Shown piece after piece: positions 1 to 9,191 of a stretch of 35,422 nt of DNA. Made by a program: the position numbers and the translations under genes. The DNA comes from an uncultured Bryobacteraceae bacterium. Lineage in GTDB: Bacteria > Acidobacteriota > Terriglobia > Bryobacterales > Bryobacteraceae. Below the pieces are notes generated by a model. That model was not told the origin of the DNA. It searched no databases and saw only the letters and a program-made list of their open reading frames with translations. Numbering within the stretch: position 1 is the stretch's first letter; each line of letters starts with the position of its first letter. The stretch lies in the NCBI GenBank assembly GCA_938003835.1, contig CALKXJ010000028.1, forward strand, positions 1-35,422, given 5' to 3'.

Positions 1-16
1 GCGTCGCTCGAGCCCC

Positions 17-1297
17 TCACCAGGCCCGCATCGCCTCTTCGAAGATCTGCGCCAGCTCTTCGGGGCCCGCGGGACGAGGCGAGATGCTCAACACGCGGCG
101 CTGCGGCAGAGTGCCCTCGACCAGCGCGGGAATATCCTGCCTGCGGTAGCCCACGGCTTCCAGCCCGTTCGGCACCCCCAGACGCTTCATGAAGTCCGTG
201 ATGCAGTCCGCCAGAATCCGCCCGGCATCGGCGCCGTCTGCACGCGAGACATCGGCTCCAAGCGCTTCCGCAGCCTTAAGGTGCCGTTCCGGCGAAGCCG
301 CTGCGGTGAATCGGAAAGCCGCTGGAGCATTCAGGATGACGGAGACGCCATGGGGAATGAGCGGGTGTTGGACCGCGTAGCCCGGCGGGCGCCAGTCGCG
401 CACCATGCCCGAAACCGGATAGGACATCCCGTGCGGCAGGTGGACGCCTGCGTTGCCGAAGCCCATGCCCGCATAGGCGGCCGCCAGCAGCATCTGGCCG
501 CGAGCCTCCTCATCGTCCGGGTCCTCGACAGCGCGCACCAGATACCGCGCCACCATGCGCAGCGCCTCGAGCGCCCAGACGTCGCTGATCGGGTTCGAGC
601 CCTGATAGGCCGGCCGCAGCACGGGCCGCTCGGGCAGCGGGCGCTCCTGGTAGGGAATCGCGGTGTAGGACTCCACAGCGTGGCTCAGCACATCGAGGCC
701 GGTCGCCGCCGCTACGGCCGGCGGCAAAGTCCGAATGTTTTCCGGATCGAGTATGCCGAGCGTGGGCTTCAGCCGCCGGTGGGCGATTCCCGTCTTAGCG
801 TGCATGGCGACGTGATCGAAGATCGCCACCCCGGTGGTCTCGCTGCCCGTTCCGGCAGTTGTCGGCACCGCCACCAGAGGCTTCAGCGGTCCCGGAGGCG
901 GCAGCCCGCGACCGATCGGCGGATTGACGTAATCGAAGAAATCTCCGGGTGGGTAAGTGGCGTAGAGGTTCGCCGCCTTGGCCGTGTCGATGGTCGAGCC
1001 GCCCCCCACGGCCAGGTAGGCGTCGAAGTCGCCCTCGCTGGCAAAGGCGATCGCTTCCTGCCAAGAGACGAGTGTCGGCTCGGTGCGAACGCGGTCGAAA
1101 AGCGCGTAGTCAAGCCCCTCGCGCTCGAGCGATTCGAGAGCCGTGGCCACCGGCGCCAGCCGCGCCACCACGGGGTCGGTGAGCACCATCACCCGCCGCG
1201 CGCCGAGATCGGCCAGGTCCATGCCGACCTCGCGGGTCACCCCGCGGCCGAAGCGGAGGTTCGAAGTGGCGAGTTCGAAGGCGATTTCTTTGCCCAT
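17..1297 (-). CDS. Iron-containing alcohol dehydrogenase, hydroxyacid-oxoacid transhydrogenase (ADHFE1) type
   Basis: A 426-residue group III (iron) alcohol dehydrogenase. The nucleotide-binding motif GGGSTIDTAK lies at 98-107. The expected metal ligands are visible: Asp202 and His206 (GLDVLSHAVE), His289 (VHLPHGMSYP) and His316 (IPHGVSV). The two C-terminal ligands are about 27 residues apart, longer than in FucO-type enzymes; this spacing and the sequence around GNAGVHLPHG and GYAVQHPLIPHG match the ADHFE1/HOT branch. That branch oxidises 4-hydroxybutyrate to succinic semialdehyde while reducing 2-oxoglutarate to D-2-hydroxyglutarate, using tightly bound NAD. The gene begins 7 bases after the stop of the ThDP enzyme on the same strand, so the two are probably co-transcribed. 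Family assignment is firm; the substrate is inferred. Confidence 0.9.
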   Translation of the reverse strand: MGKEIAFELATSNLRFGRGVTREVGMDLADLGARRVMVLTDPVVARLAPVATALESLEREGLDYALFDRVRTEPTLVSWQEAIAFASEGDFDAYLAVGGGSTIDTAKAANLYATYPPGDFFDYVNPPIGRGLPPPGPLKPLVAVPTTAGTGSETTGVAIFDHVAMHAKTGIAHRRLKPTLGILDPENIRTLPPAVAAATGLDVLSHAVESYTAIPYQERPLPERPVLRPAYQGSNPISDVWALEALRMVARYLVRAVEDPDDEEARGQMLLAAAYAGMGFGNAGVHLPHGMSYPVSGMVRDWRPPGYAVQHPLIPHGVSVILNAPAAFRFTAAASPERHLKAAEALGADVSRADGADAGRILADCITDFMKRLGVPNGLEAVGYRRQDIPALVEGTLPQRRVLSISPRPAGPEELAQIFEEAMRAW

Positions 1298-1304
1298 GGC
1301 CCGC

Positions 1305-2861
1305 CTATGCGACCGGATTGCCGCCGACGATCGGCACCTGGATGACGGTGACGCGGCCGTCGTTCACCGCCGCTTCGATGGCGGGCACGATCTGCTCCGG
1401 GCGTTCCGCGCGGATCCCGCGGGCCCCGAGCGCCTCCGCCAGCCGGTCCAGGGCGATCGGCCCGAGCGAACTCGCGATCGGCTCGCCGAACTTCTCCAGG
1501 TGCCCGATCCGCGTGATCCCCCAGCCCTGATCGTCGGCCACCACAGCGACGAAGGGCAGATTCTGACGAGCGGCGCACTCCAGGTCCGCCACGTTGAAGG
1601 TGAAGGCGCCGTCGCCAGCCAGCAGGATCACTGGGCGGTCCGGATAAACCAACCGGGCGGCCATCGCGCCGCCGATGCCCCAGCCCACCACTCCGCTGCG
1701 TCCGCAGGTGAGCCAGTGACCCGGATAGCGATCGCAGAGCGCCTGGTGGGCCCACTGTCCGATGCTCCCGCCGTCGATGAGGAGCACGGTCTCATCGCGC
1801 ATCAGGCGGCGCAGAGCGTCGATGATGTGCCAGGCATGCAGGCCGCCGCCGGCCTGGCGCTCGGCCGTACGCGCCACACCCTGGCGGAATTCCACGTTGC
1901 GCCGCCGCGCTTCCCTGAGCCAGTCCTCGTGCGCGGGTCCGCCGAGACGTTCGTAAGAGGAAATCAACTCCGTCCAGCCGCTCTCAGCAAAGCGGATGCG
2001 CGCCCCTTCGGCGAGGGCGCCCGGCTGGAGAAAACCGACGCGATAATCGGGCGCCGCCCCGGCCATGATCACTAGGTCCGCGTCGGCCAGCAGCCGCGGA
2101 CCGCCCGTGGCCGCGCCAATGACACCCATGAACGTTCCTGCCGCCCGATTCACGGTTCCCCGGTCCCAAATGGGGACGACCACCGGGACGCCGAACCGCT
2201 CGGAGAAATCGAGCATCGCGTCGGCCTCCCCGGCGTAATAAAGACCGCTGCCGGCCACGATCAGGGGCCGCTCGGCTCCGGCAATCTCCCCGGCCAAGTC
2301 CGCAGTCTCGGGCTTGCGGGGAACGGCGTGCCGGATCACGCTACGCACCAGCTCGGCCTCGGCCACCTCGGCCGTCTGCACGTCGAGCGGATAGGTCAGG
2401 TGCACCGGCCCGGGGGGCGGCCCCATCGCCGCCTCGAGCGCCTCGTCCAGGATCTGGACAGCGCGCTCCGGTCGGTCGATGGTCCGGGCGTAGCGGGTGA
2501 CCGGGGCCGCCAGGGCGAGTTGCGGAAAATCCTGGAAATGGCCCATGCCCGCTGTGGCCAGTGGACCGGCGCCGGTGACGAGCAGCATCGGCGAGCCGTC
2601 GAAGTGCGCCGAGACCACCCCGGTCAGGGCATTGACATGCGCCACGCCCGAGGAGACCGCACAGACGGCGGGCCGCCGCATCAGCCGGGCGGCGCAATCG
2701 GCGATATAACCGGCGGTCTGCTCGTTCCGGGTGTCGACCAGCCGGATGCCGGCCCGGTGCGCGGCCTGGTAGAGCGGATCCAGTCCGAACCCGCAGAGAG
2801 TGGCCATGAAGCTCACGCCGCGTTCCTGTAGCCGCCGCACGAACCATTCCACCGAAGTCAT
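1305..2861 (-). CDS. Thiamine diphosphate-dependent enzyme, acetolactate synthase/2-hydroxyacyl-CoA lyase-like
   Basis: 518 residues with the three-domain layout of the acetolactate synthase superfamily: N-terminal PYR domain, central domain and C-terminal PP domain. The catalytic ThDP-activating glutamate is Glu47 in TRNEQTAGYIAD. The metal-binding motif begins GDGAFTFN at 416 and ends in VVADDQGWG; Asp443-Asp444 replace the usual Asn-Asn or Asn-Asp pair, with Asp444 at the Mg-ligand position. The usual SGPG loop reads SSGVAHVN. It is therefore probably a decarboxylase or carboligase other than true biosynthetic acetolactate synthase, and no small-subunit gene is adjacent. A good ribosome binding site (AGGAGG, six bases from ATG) supports the start. 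It sits upstream of the HOT-type dehydrogenase, suggesting that a 2-oxoacid-derived aldehyde passes between them. Substrate unknown. Confidence 0.88.
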   Translation of the reverse strand: MTSVEWFVRRLQERGVSFMATLCGFGLDPLYQAAHRAGIRLVDTRNEQTAGYIADCAARLMRRPAVCAVSSGVAHVNALTGVVSAHFDGSPMLLVTGAGPLATAGMGHFQDFPQLALAAPVTRYARTIDRPERAVQILDEALEAAMGPPPGPVHLTYPLDVQTAEVAEAELVRSVIRHAVPRKPETADLAGEIAGAERPLIVAGSGLYYAGEADAMLDFSERFGVPVVVPIWDRGTVNRAAGTFMGVIGAATGGPRLLADADLVIMAGAAPDYRVGFLQPGALAEGARIRFAESGWTELISSYERLGGPAHEDWLREARRRNVEFRQGVARTAERQAGGGLHAWHIIDALRRLMRDETVLLIDGGSIGQWAHQALCDRYPGHWLTCGRSGVVGWGIGGAMAARLVYPDRPVILLAGDGAFTFNVADLECAARQNLPFVAVVADDQGWGITRIGHLEKFGEPIASSLGPIALDRLAEALGARGIRAERPEQIVPAIEAAVNDGRVTVIQVPIVGGNPVA

Positions 2862-2900
2862 CGCCGTCCTCCTACCGTAACACGCTCATTCTTCCGAATC

Positions 2901-2910
2901 TTATAGGAGA
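2901..2910 (+). promoter_or_regulatory. Possible -10 region upstream of the J-domain gene
   Basis: The 75-base divergent gap between the ThDP enzyme and the J-domain gene contains TTATAGGAGA. The same ten bases occur on the other strand at 7610-7619, just before the SIS gene. It could be a -10 element or a ribosome-binding-type sequence; no good -35 box is visible. A 7-base direct repeat (gagcgcc) follows it. Confidence 0.25.
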
Positions 2911-2936
2911 GAGCGCCGAAGGAGCGCCAGTCTCCG

Positions 2937-4010
2937 ATGGATTACTACGAGGAATTCGGACTTTCTCCGAGCGCGACGGCGGAGCAGATCCATGCCGCCT
3001 ACCGCCGCATTGTCCGGTTGCTCCATCCTGACCGGCTCCAGGATCCCGAGCTGCGCCGGTTGGCGGAATGTCAGATGAAACGGCTCAATGCCGTCTATGC
3101 CGTGCTCTCGGATCCTGCAAAGCGCAAGGCCTACGATCTGTCTTTGGGGCACGCCTCAGAGAATACCTTCGTTTCCGAGCCGGTGGGCCGTGGCTTGCTC
3201 TGCCGACGAAACGCCCCCTGGACGGCAGTCGCGGCGCTCGCAGTCGTCGTTTTGGGGTGCCTGATGAAACTTCCAGGCAGGAATGTCGATCGTGTCAAGG
3301 CGGTGGCTGCGCAAGGCGAAGCCGTTCGCCGCCTTGTCTTGGAGGAGCCCCCGACCACCCGCTCTCCCTCCGAGAAGCCTGCCCCAGCCCGGGGGGAGTG
3401 GGAAGGGGGGCGCCGGACGGCGGCCGAGCTGGAGCGCCTGCGCCGGGCGCTCGCCGAAGCCGAGGCGCAAAGAGATGCCGCTCGGGCAGCCTTGGCTCGC
3501 CTGAACAGCATGCACTTGCCCGTCGCCGGCCCGGATGCTCCCGGGGCCGGTGAGCCCTCTGAGCCGCCCCCACCCGTGCCGCACCCTGCGATTCCGGACT
3601 CGAGTGAACCGCCCGATTCCGGCCCTGTGTCCCCGAGCGGACTCGCCGGCGCCTGGTTTTTTGTCCCCCAAACGATCGATTTCGCTTCCAGGGATCTCTA
3701 CCCGCCCGAATTCATCGACCTGGTCATCACTGAAGAGCAAGGGATGGTGCGGGGCCGTTACCGCGGCCGCTACCGCGTTCCGGACCGGGCCATCTCTCCT
3801 GAGGTCGACTTCCGTTTCGAGGGCCAGGTCAACGAGGAGGGCCTGTACTCATGGTTCGGGCGCGGCGGCGCCCGCGGCGAAATTCGCCTCCGTCTGATCT
3901 CGCCCGAGACGCTCCAGGTTGTCTGGCTGGCCAGCGATCTGGGCCGGCAGATGGGCCTGGGTTCGGGAACGGCGGTCCTGGTCCGGCAGAGGCGTTCCGA
4001 GCGACCATGA
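2937..4010 (+). CDS. Membrane-anchored J-domain protein
   Basis: 357 residues. Residues 2-71 form a DnaJ-type J domain with the HPD tripeptide at 30-32 and a typical helix IV ending in DPAKRKAYD, so it should stimulate a DnaK-type ATPase. A single hydrophobic segment at about 94-113 (VAALAVVVLGCLM) is a likely membrane anchor. A charged coiled-coil stretch follows at about 158-190, then a Pro-rich linker at about 200-235. The C-terminal 120 residues form a beta-rich domain (LAGAWFFVP...VRGRYRGRYRV...) that I do not recognise. No zinc-finger or substrate-binding DnaJ domain is present. The topology implied is a cytoplasmic J domain with the unknown domain outside the membrane. It stands alone, divergent from the ThDP gene and convergent with the kinase gene. 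The substrate or client is unknown. Confidence 0.85.
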   Translation: MDYYEEFGLSPSATAEQIHAAYRRIVRLLHPDRLQDPELRRLAECQMKRLNAVYAVLSDPAKRKAYDLSLGHASENTFVSEPVGRGLLCRRNAPWTAVAALAVVVLGCLMKLPGRNVDRVKAVAAQGEAVRRLVLEEPPTTRSPSEKPAPARGEWEGGRRTAAELERLRRALAEAEAQRDAARAALARLNSMHLPVAGPDAPGAGEPSEPPPPVPHPAIPDSSEPPDSGPVSPSGLAGAWFFVPQTIDFASRDLYPPEFIDLVITEEQGMVRGRYRGRYRVPDRAISPEVDFRFEGQVNEEGLYSWFGRGGARGEIRLRLISPETLQVVWLASDLGRQMGLGSGTAVLVRQRRSERP

Positions 4011-4042
4011 ACGGGGGCCGAAATTGGGAATTGAGTATACTG

Positions 4043-4981
4043 TCACCGATTTTCGGCGAAGATGAGGGCGGCGGCGCCCGCCACGCCCGAGCGGTCTTGC
4101 ATCTGCTGCACCACCAGCGGCACCTGCCGCCGCAGCAGGCCCCGCGTGCGCCACCCCACCTCGCGCTCCAGCGGCTCGAGCAGCGCTGCGCCCGCCTCCA
4201 CGATCTGCCCGCCCAGAATGACAATCTCCGGATCGAAAATATGCAGCAGGCCGGCGATGGCCGCCGCCAGATGTCGCGTCGCGCGATCCCGGATCAGGCG
4301 GGCCAGCTCGTCGCCTTCGGAGGCGGCGTCGAACACGTCGCGGCAGGTGATCCGCTCCGGATGCTGCTTGAACCGGTCGGTGAGCAGGGAAATACAGCCG
4401 GCGTGCACCGCCCGGAAGGCTTCGGCCTCGATGGCGTCGGCCGAAAAGTACGCTTCGAGACACCCGTGATTGCCGCAGATGCAGACCGGGCCGTCCGGTT
4501 CGAGCGTATAGTGGCCGAGATGACCGGCCACGCCGCCGACGCCGCGCAGGAACTTGCCCTCGGCCAGCACCGCACCGCCCACGCCGGTCCCGAGCGTCAG
4601 CAACACCACGTTGCGCCGGCCTCGCGCGGCGCCCCAGAGCAGCTCTCCAGCCAGCGCCACCTTGGCATCGTTGTCCGCCCGCACCGGCACCCGGAGCGGC
4701 ACCAGCTCGGAAAGTAAGGCGCCTTCGAGCGGCCGCAGCAGGCCCGGAAGGACTTCGATCCGCGTGGTCTCGTAATCGATGATGCCCTTGCAGCCGATGC
4801 CTACGCCCGCGAGCTCCTCATCACGGCCTGCCAGATCCAGGATCAAGGCGGCCAGCGCTTGCTTGAACTCCTCCGGATCAATGGGCGTCTCGATGGCGGT
4901 CTGCCGCAAGATTCTCCCCTGGCGATCGACCAGGCCCGCCTTGATTCGTGTGCCGCCGATATCGATTCCTAGGGCCTTCAT
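4043..4981 (-). CDS. ROK-family sugar kinase
   Basis: 312 residues. The phosphate-binding motif DIGGT is at 7-11, the likely catalytic base is Asp105 in RADNDAKVAL, and the ROK zinc motif is His157 plus Cys167, Cys169 and Cys174 (VCICGNHGCLE). These show an ATP-dependent cytoplasmic hexose or amino-sugar kinase. The sugar-contacting motif reads GHLGH at 153-157, with His where glucokinases have Glu. A His here is, from memory, also found in the N-acetylmannosamine kinase NanK, so an N-acetyl-hexosamine substrate is possible. It is the last gene of the SIS-SDR-MetE-ROK operon, 16 bases after the methyltransferase gene. Family certain, substrate not. Confidence 0.9.
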   Translation of the reverse strand: MKALGIDIGGTRIKAGLVDRQGRILRQTAIETPIDPEEFKQALAALILDLAGRDEELAGVGIGCKGIIDYETTRIEVLPGLLRPLEGALLSELVPLRVPVRADNDAKVALAGELLWGAARGRRNVVLLTLGTGVGGAVLAEGKFLRGVGGVAGHLGHYTLEPDGPVCICGNHGCLEAYFSADAIEAEAFRAVHAGCISLLTDRFKQHPERITCRDVFDAASEGDELARLIRDRATRHLAAAIAGLLHIFDPEIVILGGQIVEAGAALLEPLEREVGWRTRGLLRRQVPLVVQQMQDRSGVAGAAALIFAENR

Positions 4982-4997
4982 CGCTCAAACTCCCCTT

Positions 4998-6025
<1,028 letters not shown>

Positions 6026-6029
<4 letters not shown>

Positions 6030-6808
6030 GACAGCCTCCAGCCGCCGTCGACGCTTAGAACTTCACCGGTGATGTGCCGGGAATCGTTCGAGAGCAGAAA
6101 CAGCGCCGCGCGGGCGACATCGTCCGCTTCGAGGATGCCGCCCGCCAGGGGCTGTTTCTTCTCGATGAACTTCATGATGCGCGCATCGGTTTGCGCGCGA
6201 AGACTCATCGGCGTGCGCACCAGTCCCGGCGCCAGCACATTCACGCGAATCTTCTGGGGCGCATAGTACGCCGCCATGGCCAGGCTGAGGCTGACCACGG
6301 CGCCCTTGGCGGCCTGATAGGCGTGCGTGGCGAAATGCTCCGGCTCGGGCGAGAAGGCCGAGACGCTGCCCATGTTGAGAATGGTGCCGCGCAGGCCGTT
6401 TGCCGCCACCGGCTGGCCGAGCATCTGGCCGATGACCGGGCGCGAGAGCGCGAACATCGTCCGGAGGTTCACCGCCAACGTCCGGTCCCAGCCCTCGTCC
6501 GTGCAGGCATGCACCGGGCCGTCACCCCAGCGACGGCCGCTGGCGCCGGCGACGTTGAACAGCGCGTCGATGCGGCCGTAGGCCGCAAGGCAGGAGCTGA
6601 CCGCGCCTTCGGCGGCCGCCGTCTCAGTCAGATCGGCCACCTCGTACCGCAAGCCGGGCACGGCTTCGGCTAGCGCCTCGCATTCGGCCGCTTCCAGACT
6701 CACCACGAACAGGCGTGCCCCTTCGCCGGCCGCCAGGCGCGCCGTCGCCGCAGCGATTCCCGACGCTCCGGAGATCATCACCACCTGGTTTTCCAGACGT
6801 CCGGCCAT
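6026..6808 (-). CDS. Short-chain dehydrogenase/reductase
   Basis: 260-residue classical SDR. The active-site residues are Ser148 (NMGSVSAF), Tyr164 and Lys168 (YQAAK), with NVAG at 85-88 and a typical C terminus (ITGEVLSVDGGWRLS). The cofactor loop is unusual: SGASGIAAAT at 13-22 instead of TGxxxGIG, one residue shorter and without the third glycine. It probably still binds NAD(P). The gene lies 6 bases downstream of the SIS gene and overlaps the methyltransferase gene by 4 bases. Within the operon it may oxidise or reduce a sugar or polyol; the substrate cannot be read from the sequence. Confidence 0.9.
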
Positions 6809-6814
6809 CGGCGC

Positions 6815-7609
6815 TCAGCGGTAGAGGTGCGCGAGGCTCTTGCGGTAGGCCTCGTAGAAGCGCTCGAGCTGCTCCTCGGCGTCGAGGTTGCCGACAAACT
6901 GATGGCTCGGCAACAGCACCGGCGTGTGACCGCGCGCGAGCAGGCGCGCCGCCGTCTCGGAGCGAATCATGTTGACGATCATGGCGCCGGTCACCGTCGA
7001 GGCCGGACCGGTCCTCCAGGCCAGCCCCTCGAGCTCGAGCACGCAGTCGCCGGGCGGGCACAGGTTGTCGACGACGACGTCGGCGTAATCGATCAGCTTC
7101 TTGCCGGATGAGTGTGCAGGCGGCGAGCTTTCCGAATGCGCCCGCGAAACGATGGCCACCAGCGGCATGCCCCGCCGCTTGACGCCCGCGGCCATCTCCA
7201 CAATCACCGGCCGGATGCCGCTGGTTGAAACGATCAGGAAGGCGTCATGCGGCCCGAAGCGGAAACTCTTGAGGATCTCTTCGGCATAGCCCTCGCACTT
7301 TTCCAGATAGAGCGCCGCACGCAGCCCGTTGGCTCCCACCACCGAGGAGTGGTTCGAGAGCGCCTGCTCGACCAGGGCGAAGAACCCGGCAAAACAGCCC
7401 TGGCGCGGCATCATCTCTTCGGCCATGATGCGCGAATGGCCGGCGCCGAACACAAAGACCAGACCTCCCTCGGCGATCGAGCGCGCGCAGATCTCGGCCG
7501 CCCGCGCGATCGCCTCCATCTGGGTGGCCTCGATCTTCTCGAGCAGCGCCATGATCCGGCGGTGATATTCGCGGGCAGCCGTTGCTTGTGTCTCCATCCT
7601 TCCTGTCAT
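6815..7609 (-). CDS. SIS-domain sugar-phosphate protein (UPF0309-like)
   Basis: 264 residues. The N-terminal helix (LLEKIEATQMEAIARAAE), the strand FVFGAGHSRIMAEEM and the SIS phosphosugar motif IVSTSGIRPVIVEMA are typical of the UPF0309 group of sugar isomerase domain proteins. SIS domains bind phosphorylated sugars and usually isomerise them or sense them; no helix-turn-helix is present, so an enzyme role is more likely. It is the first gene of the four-gene operon that ends with the ROK kinase, which fits amino-sugar metabolism. The ATG at 7609 has AGGAGA directly before it, rather close; an ATG five codons in (7597) is an alternative start. Confidence 0.85.
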   Translation of the reverse strand: MTGRMETQATAAREYHRRIMALLEKIEATQMEAIARAAEICARSIAEGGLVFVFGAGHSRIMAEEMMPRQGCFAGFFALVEQALSNHSSVVGANGLRAALYLEKCEGYAEEILKSFRFGPHDAFLIVSTSGIRPVIVEMAAGVKRRGMPLVAIVSRAHSESSPPAHSSGKKLIDYADVVVDNLCPPGDCVLELEGLAWRTGPASTVTGAMIVNMIRSETAARLLARGHTPVLLPSHQFVGNLDAEEQLERFYEAYRKSLAHLYR

Positions 7610-7619
7610 TCTCCTATAA
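7610..7619 (-). promoter_or_regulatory. TTATAGGAGA element before the SIS operon
   Basis: Read on the minus strand, TTATAGGAGA abuts the SIS start codon. AGGAGA is the nearest ribosome-binding sequence, but the spacing is short. The TATAGG part could also be a -10 element. The identical ten bases lie before the J-domain gene at 2901-2910. Function is not resolved. Confidence 0.3.
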
Positions 7620-7641
7620 CGTTTCGGCCGTGAGCCGGTGG

Positions 7642-8178
7642 ATGCGATACTGGCATCGAAAGATGCGTGAGGACAGGCTCCGCCGGCTCGCCCGGGCCTT
7701 CGACGCCACTGCCCGGGAGATCGAGGAACGGCTGCGGGAAGAGCAGCGCATCGCCGGGCTGCGGCGCGCCGCCGCGCTCGAGCTGCACACGATTTGCCTC
7801 AACTTTGTCCGGTCGATCAACGCTCTGACCGAGCAGGTCAAGCTCGAGCTGGCGCCGCCGGAGTTCCAGGCGGAGATGTTCCGGGAGCCCGGTCCGAACC
7901 TGTTCCAGATGAGCGCCTCGGGCCGGATCGTGCAACTTGCCTTTCAGGGTACAGAGCCGCTGGTTTCCACCGAACTTTACCCCACGCCCTACATCCTCGA
8001 AGGCGAAGTCCGGTGGTTCAACCAGGACTCGCTCGAGGGGCTCGGAATTCGGGAACAGTCGCTGTTCTATTGCCTGGACAGAAACCGCCAGTACTGGGCT
8101 TTCTTCGACCCGCAGACGCACCGGCGCGGTCCGGTGAACGAGGATTATCTGGCGGAGCTGTTCGAGCAGATCCTTTGA
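7642..8178 (+). CDS. Hypothetical cytoplasmic protein
   Basis: About 178 residues from the ATG at 7642. A GTG at 7630 and an ATG at 7663 are in the same frame, and none has a clear ribosome binding site. I do not recognise the family. Residues 1-60 are highly charged and helical (RLARAFDATAREIEERLREEQRI), followed by a mixed alpha/beta part with aromatic-rich segments (EVRWFNQDSLEGLG, RNRQYWAFFDP) and a helical end (NEDYLAELFEQIL). There is no signal peptide or membrane segment. The gene is divergent from the SIS operon and 23 bases upstream of the hydroxyacid dehydrogenase, with which it is probably co-transcribed. Codon use matches the neighbours, which supports a real gene. Confidence 0.7.
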   Translation: MRYWHRKMREDRLRRLARAFDATAREIEERLREEQRIAGLRRAAALELHTICLNFVRSINALTEQVKLELAPPEFQAEMFREPGPNLFQMSASGRIVQLAFQGTEPLVSTELYPTPYILEGEVRWFNQDSLEGLGIREQSLFYCLDRNRQYWAFFDPQTHRRGPVNEDYLAELFEQIL

Positions 8179-8201
8179 GCACCGCGTAAGCTATCGAGAA
8201 G

Positions 8202-9191
8202 ATGCAGGCTCCTCTCCACGTCGTTCTCATCGGGCCGATCGCGAAATTGGGCCGGGATCTGATCGCCGCGCAACTGGAATGTCCCTGCCGCCTCACCGTG
8301 TTCGAGGATCCCGCCTCGGCTGCCGGGGTGCTGGAAGATGCCGACGTGATCGTCGGCTGGCCGCTCGCCCCGGAGATGTTGCGGTGTGCCCGGAAGGTGC
8401 GTCTGGTGCAAGCGGCGGGCGCGGGCGTCGATGGATTGAGGCCGGAGGAGGTCCCCGCCGGCGCCGCCGTGGCCAACACCTATCATCACGAGGTGTCCAT
8501 CGCCGAGCACGTGCTGCTGGCCATGCTGTGGTTCACCCGCAAGCCGCTCGAATATGATCAGCGGCTGCGCCGGGGCAACTGGTGGGATAGCTGCATCTGG
8601 GGCGCCTGGCCGAACCTCGAAGTCCTCTACGGCAAAACGGCCATGCTCGTCGGAACCGGCCACATCGCGCGCGAGGTCGCCCGGCGCTGCCGCGCCTTCG
8701 GGGTCAGGACGCTGGCCGTCTCGCGCCGCCCCGGGGCCGCATCCGGCGACTTCGACCGTACGGTGGGCTACGACCGGTGGCTCGAGGAACTCCCGGGCGC
8801 CGATTTCCTGGTGCCCTGCTGCCCGCTGACGCCCGAGACCGAAGGCTTGATCTCCGAGGCGGTCATCGCCCGCATGAAGCCCACGGCCGTGCTGATCAAC
8901 ATCGCGCGCGGGCGCATCGTGGAGGAGCGCGCGCTATACGAAGCGTTGCGCGAGCGGCGCATCGCCGGAGCGGCCGTCGATGTCTGGTACCGCTATCCCG
9001 ACAAGCCCGGCGAGGCTTGCCCGCCGTCCGACTTCCCGTTCGAGGAGCTCGCAAACGTCCTGATGACGCCGCACGTCTCCGGATGGACGCGCATGACGGT
9101 GGAAGGGCGGATGCGCGACATCGCCGACAACATCAACCGGCTGGCTCGCAACGAGCCGCTGATCAACGTGGTCTTGCCACCGCGGCGCTGA
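8202..9191 (+). CDS. D-isomer-specific 2-hydroxyacid dehydrogenase family protein with altered catalytic site
   Basis: 329 residues. The Rossmann motif GTGHIARE is at 151-158, and the substrate-binding and catalytic Arg236 (INIARGRIVEE) and His291 (TPHVSGWT) are in place. The third catalytic residue, normally Glu in DVFxxEP, is Tyr265 here (DVWYRYP at 260-266). Formate dehydrogenases of this superfamily also lack the Glu, using Gln at this site, so loss does not imply an inactive protein, but hydride transfer chemistry or substrate may differ. The gene follows the hypothetical protein on the plus strand and its 3' end overlaps the convergent cytochrome/SUMF1 gene by 29 bases. Substrate unknown. 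Confidence 0.87.
   Translation: MQAPLHVVLIGPIAKLGRDLIAAQLECPCRLTVFEDPASAAGVLEDADVIVGWPLAPEMLRCARKVRLVQAAGAGVDGLRPEEVPAGAAVANTYHHEVSIAEHVLLAMLWFTRKPLEYDQRLRRGNWWDSCIWGAWPNLEVLYGKTAMLVGTGHIAREVARRCRAFGVRTLAVSRRPGAASGDFDRTVGYDRWLEELPGADFLVPCCPLTPETEGLISEAVIARMKPTAVLINIARGRIVEERALYEALRERRIAGAAVDVWYRYPDKPGEACPPSDFPFEELANVLMTPHVSGWTRMTVEGRMRDIADNINRLARNEPLINVVLPPRR

Noticed and set aside
281-1345. Long plus-strand open frame opposite the HOT dehydrogenase
   Set aside because: Low-complexity Arg/His-rich translation, no ribosome binding site, and the minus strand encodes a complete enzyme.
4017-4057. Inverted repeat GCCGAAA/TTTCGGC as a bidirectional terminator between convergent genes
   Set aside because: The stem is 7 bases with a 27-base loop and no T-run; it overlaps the kinase stop codon and may be chance.
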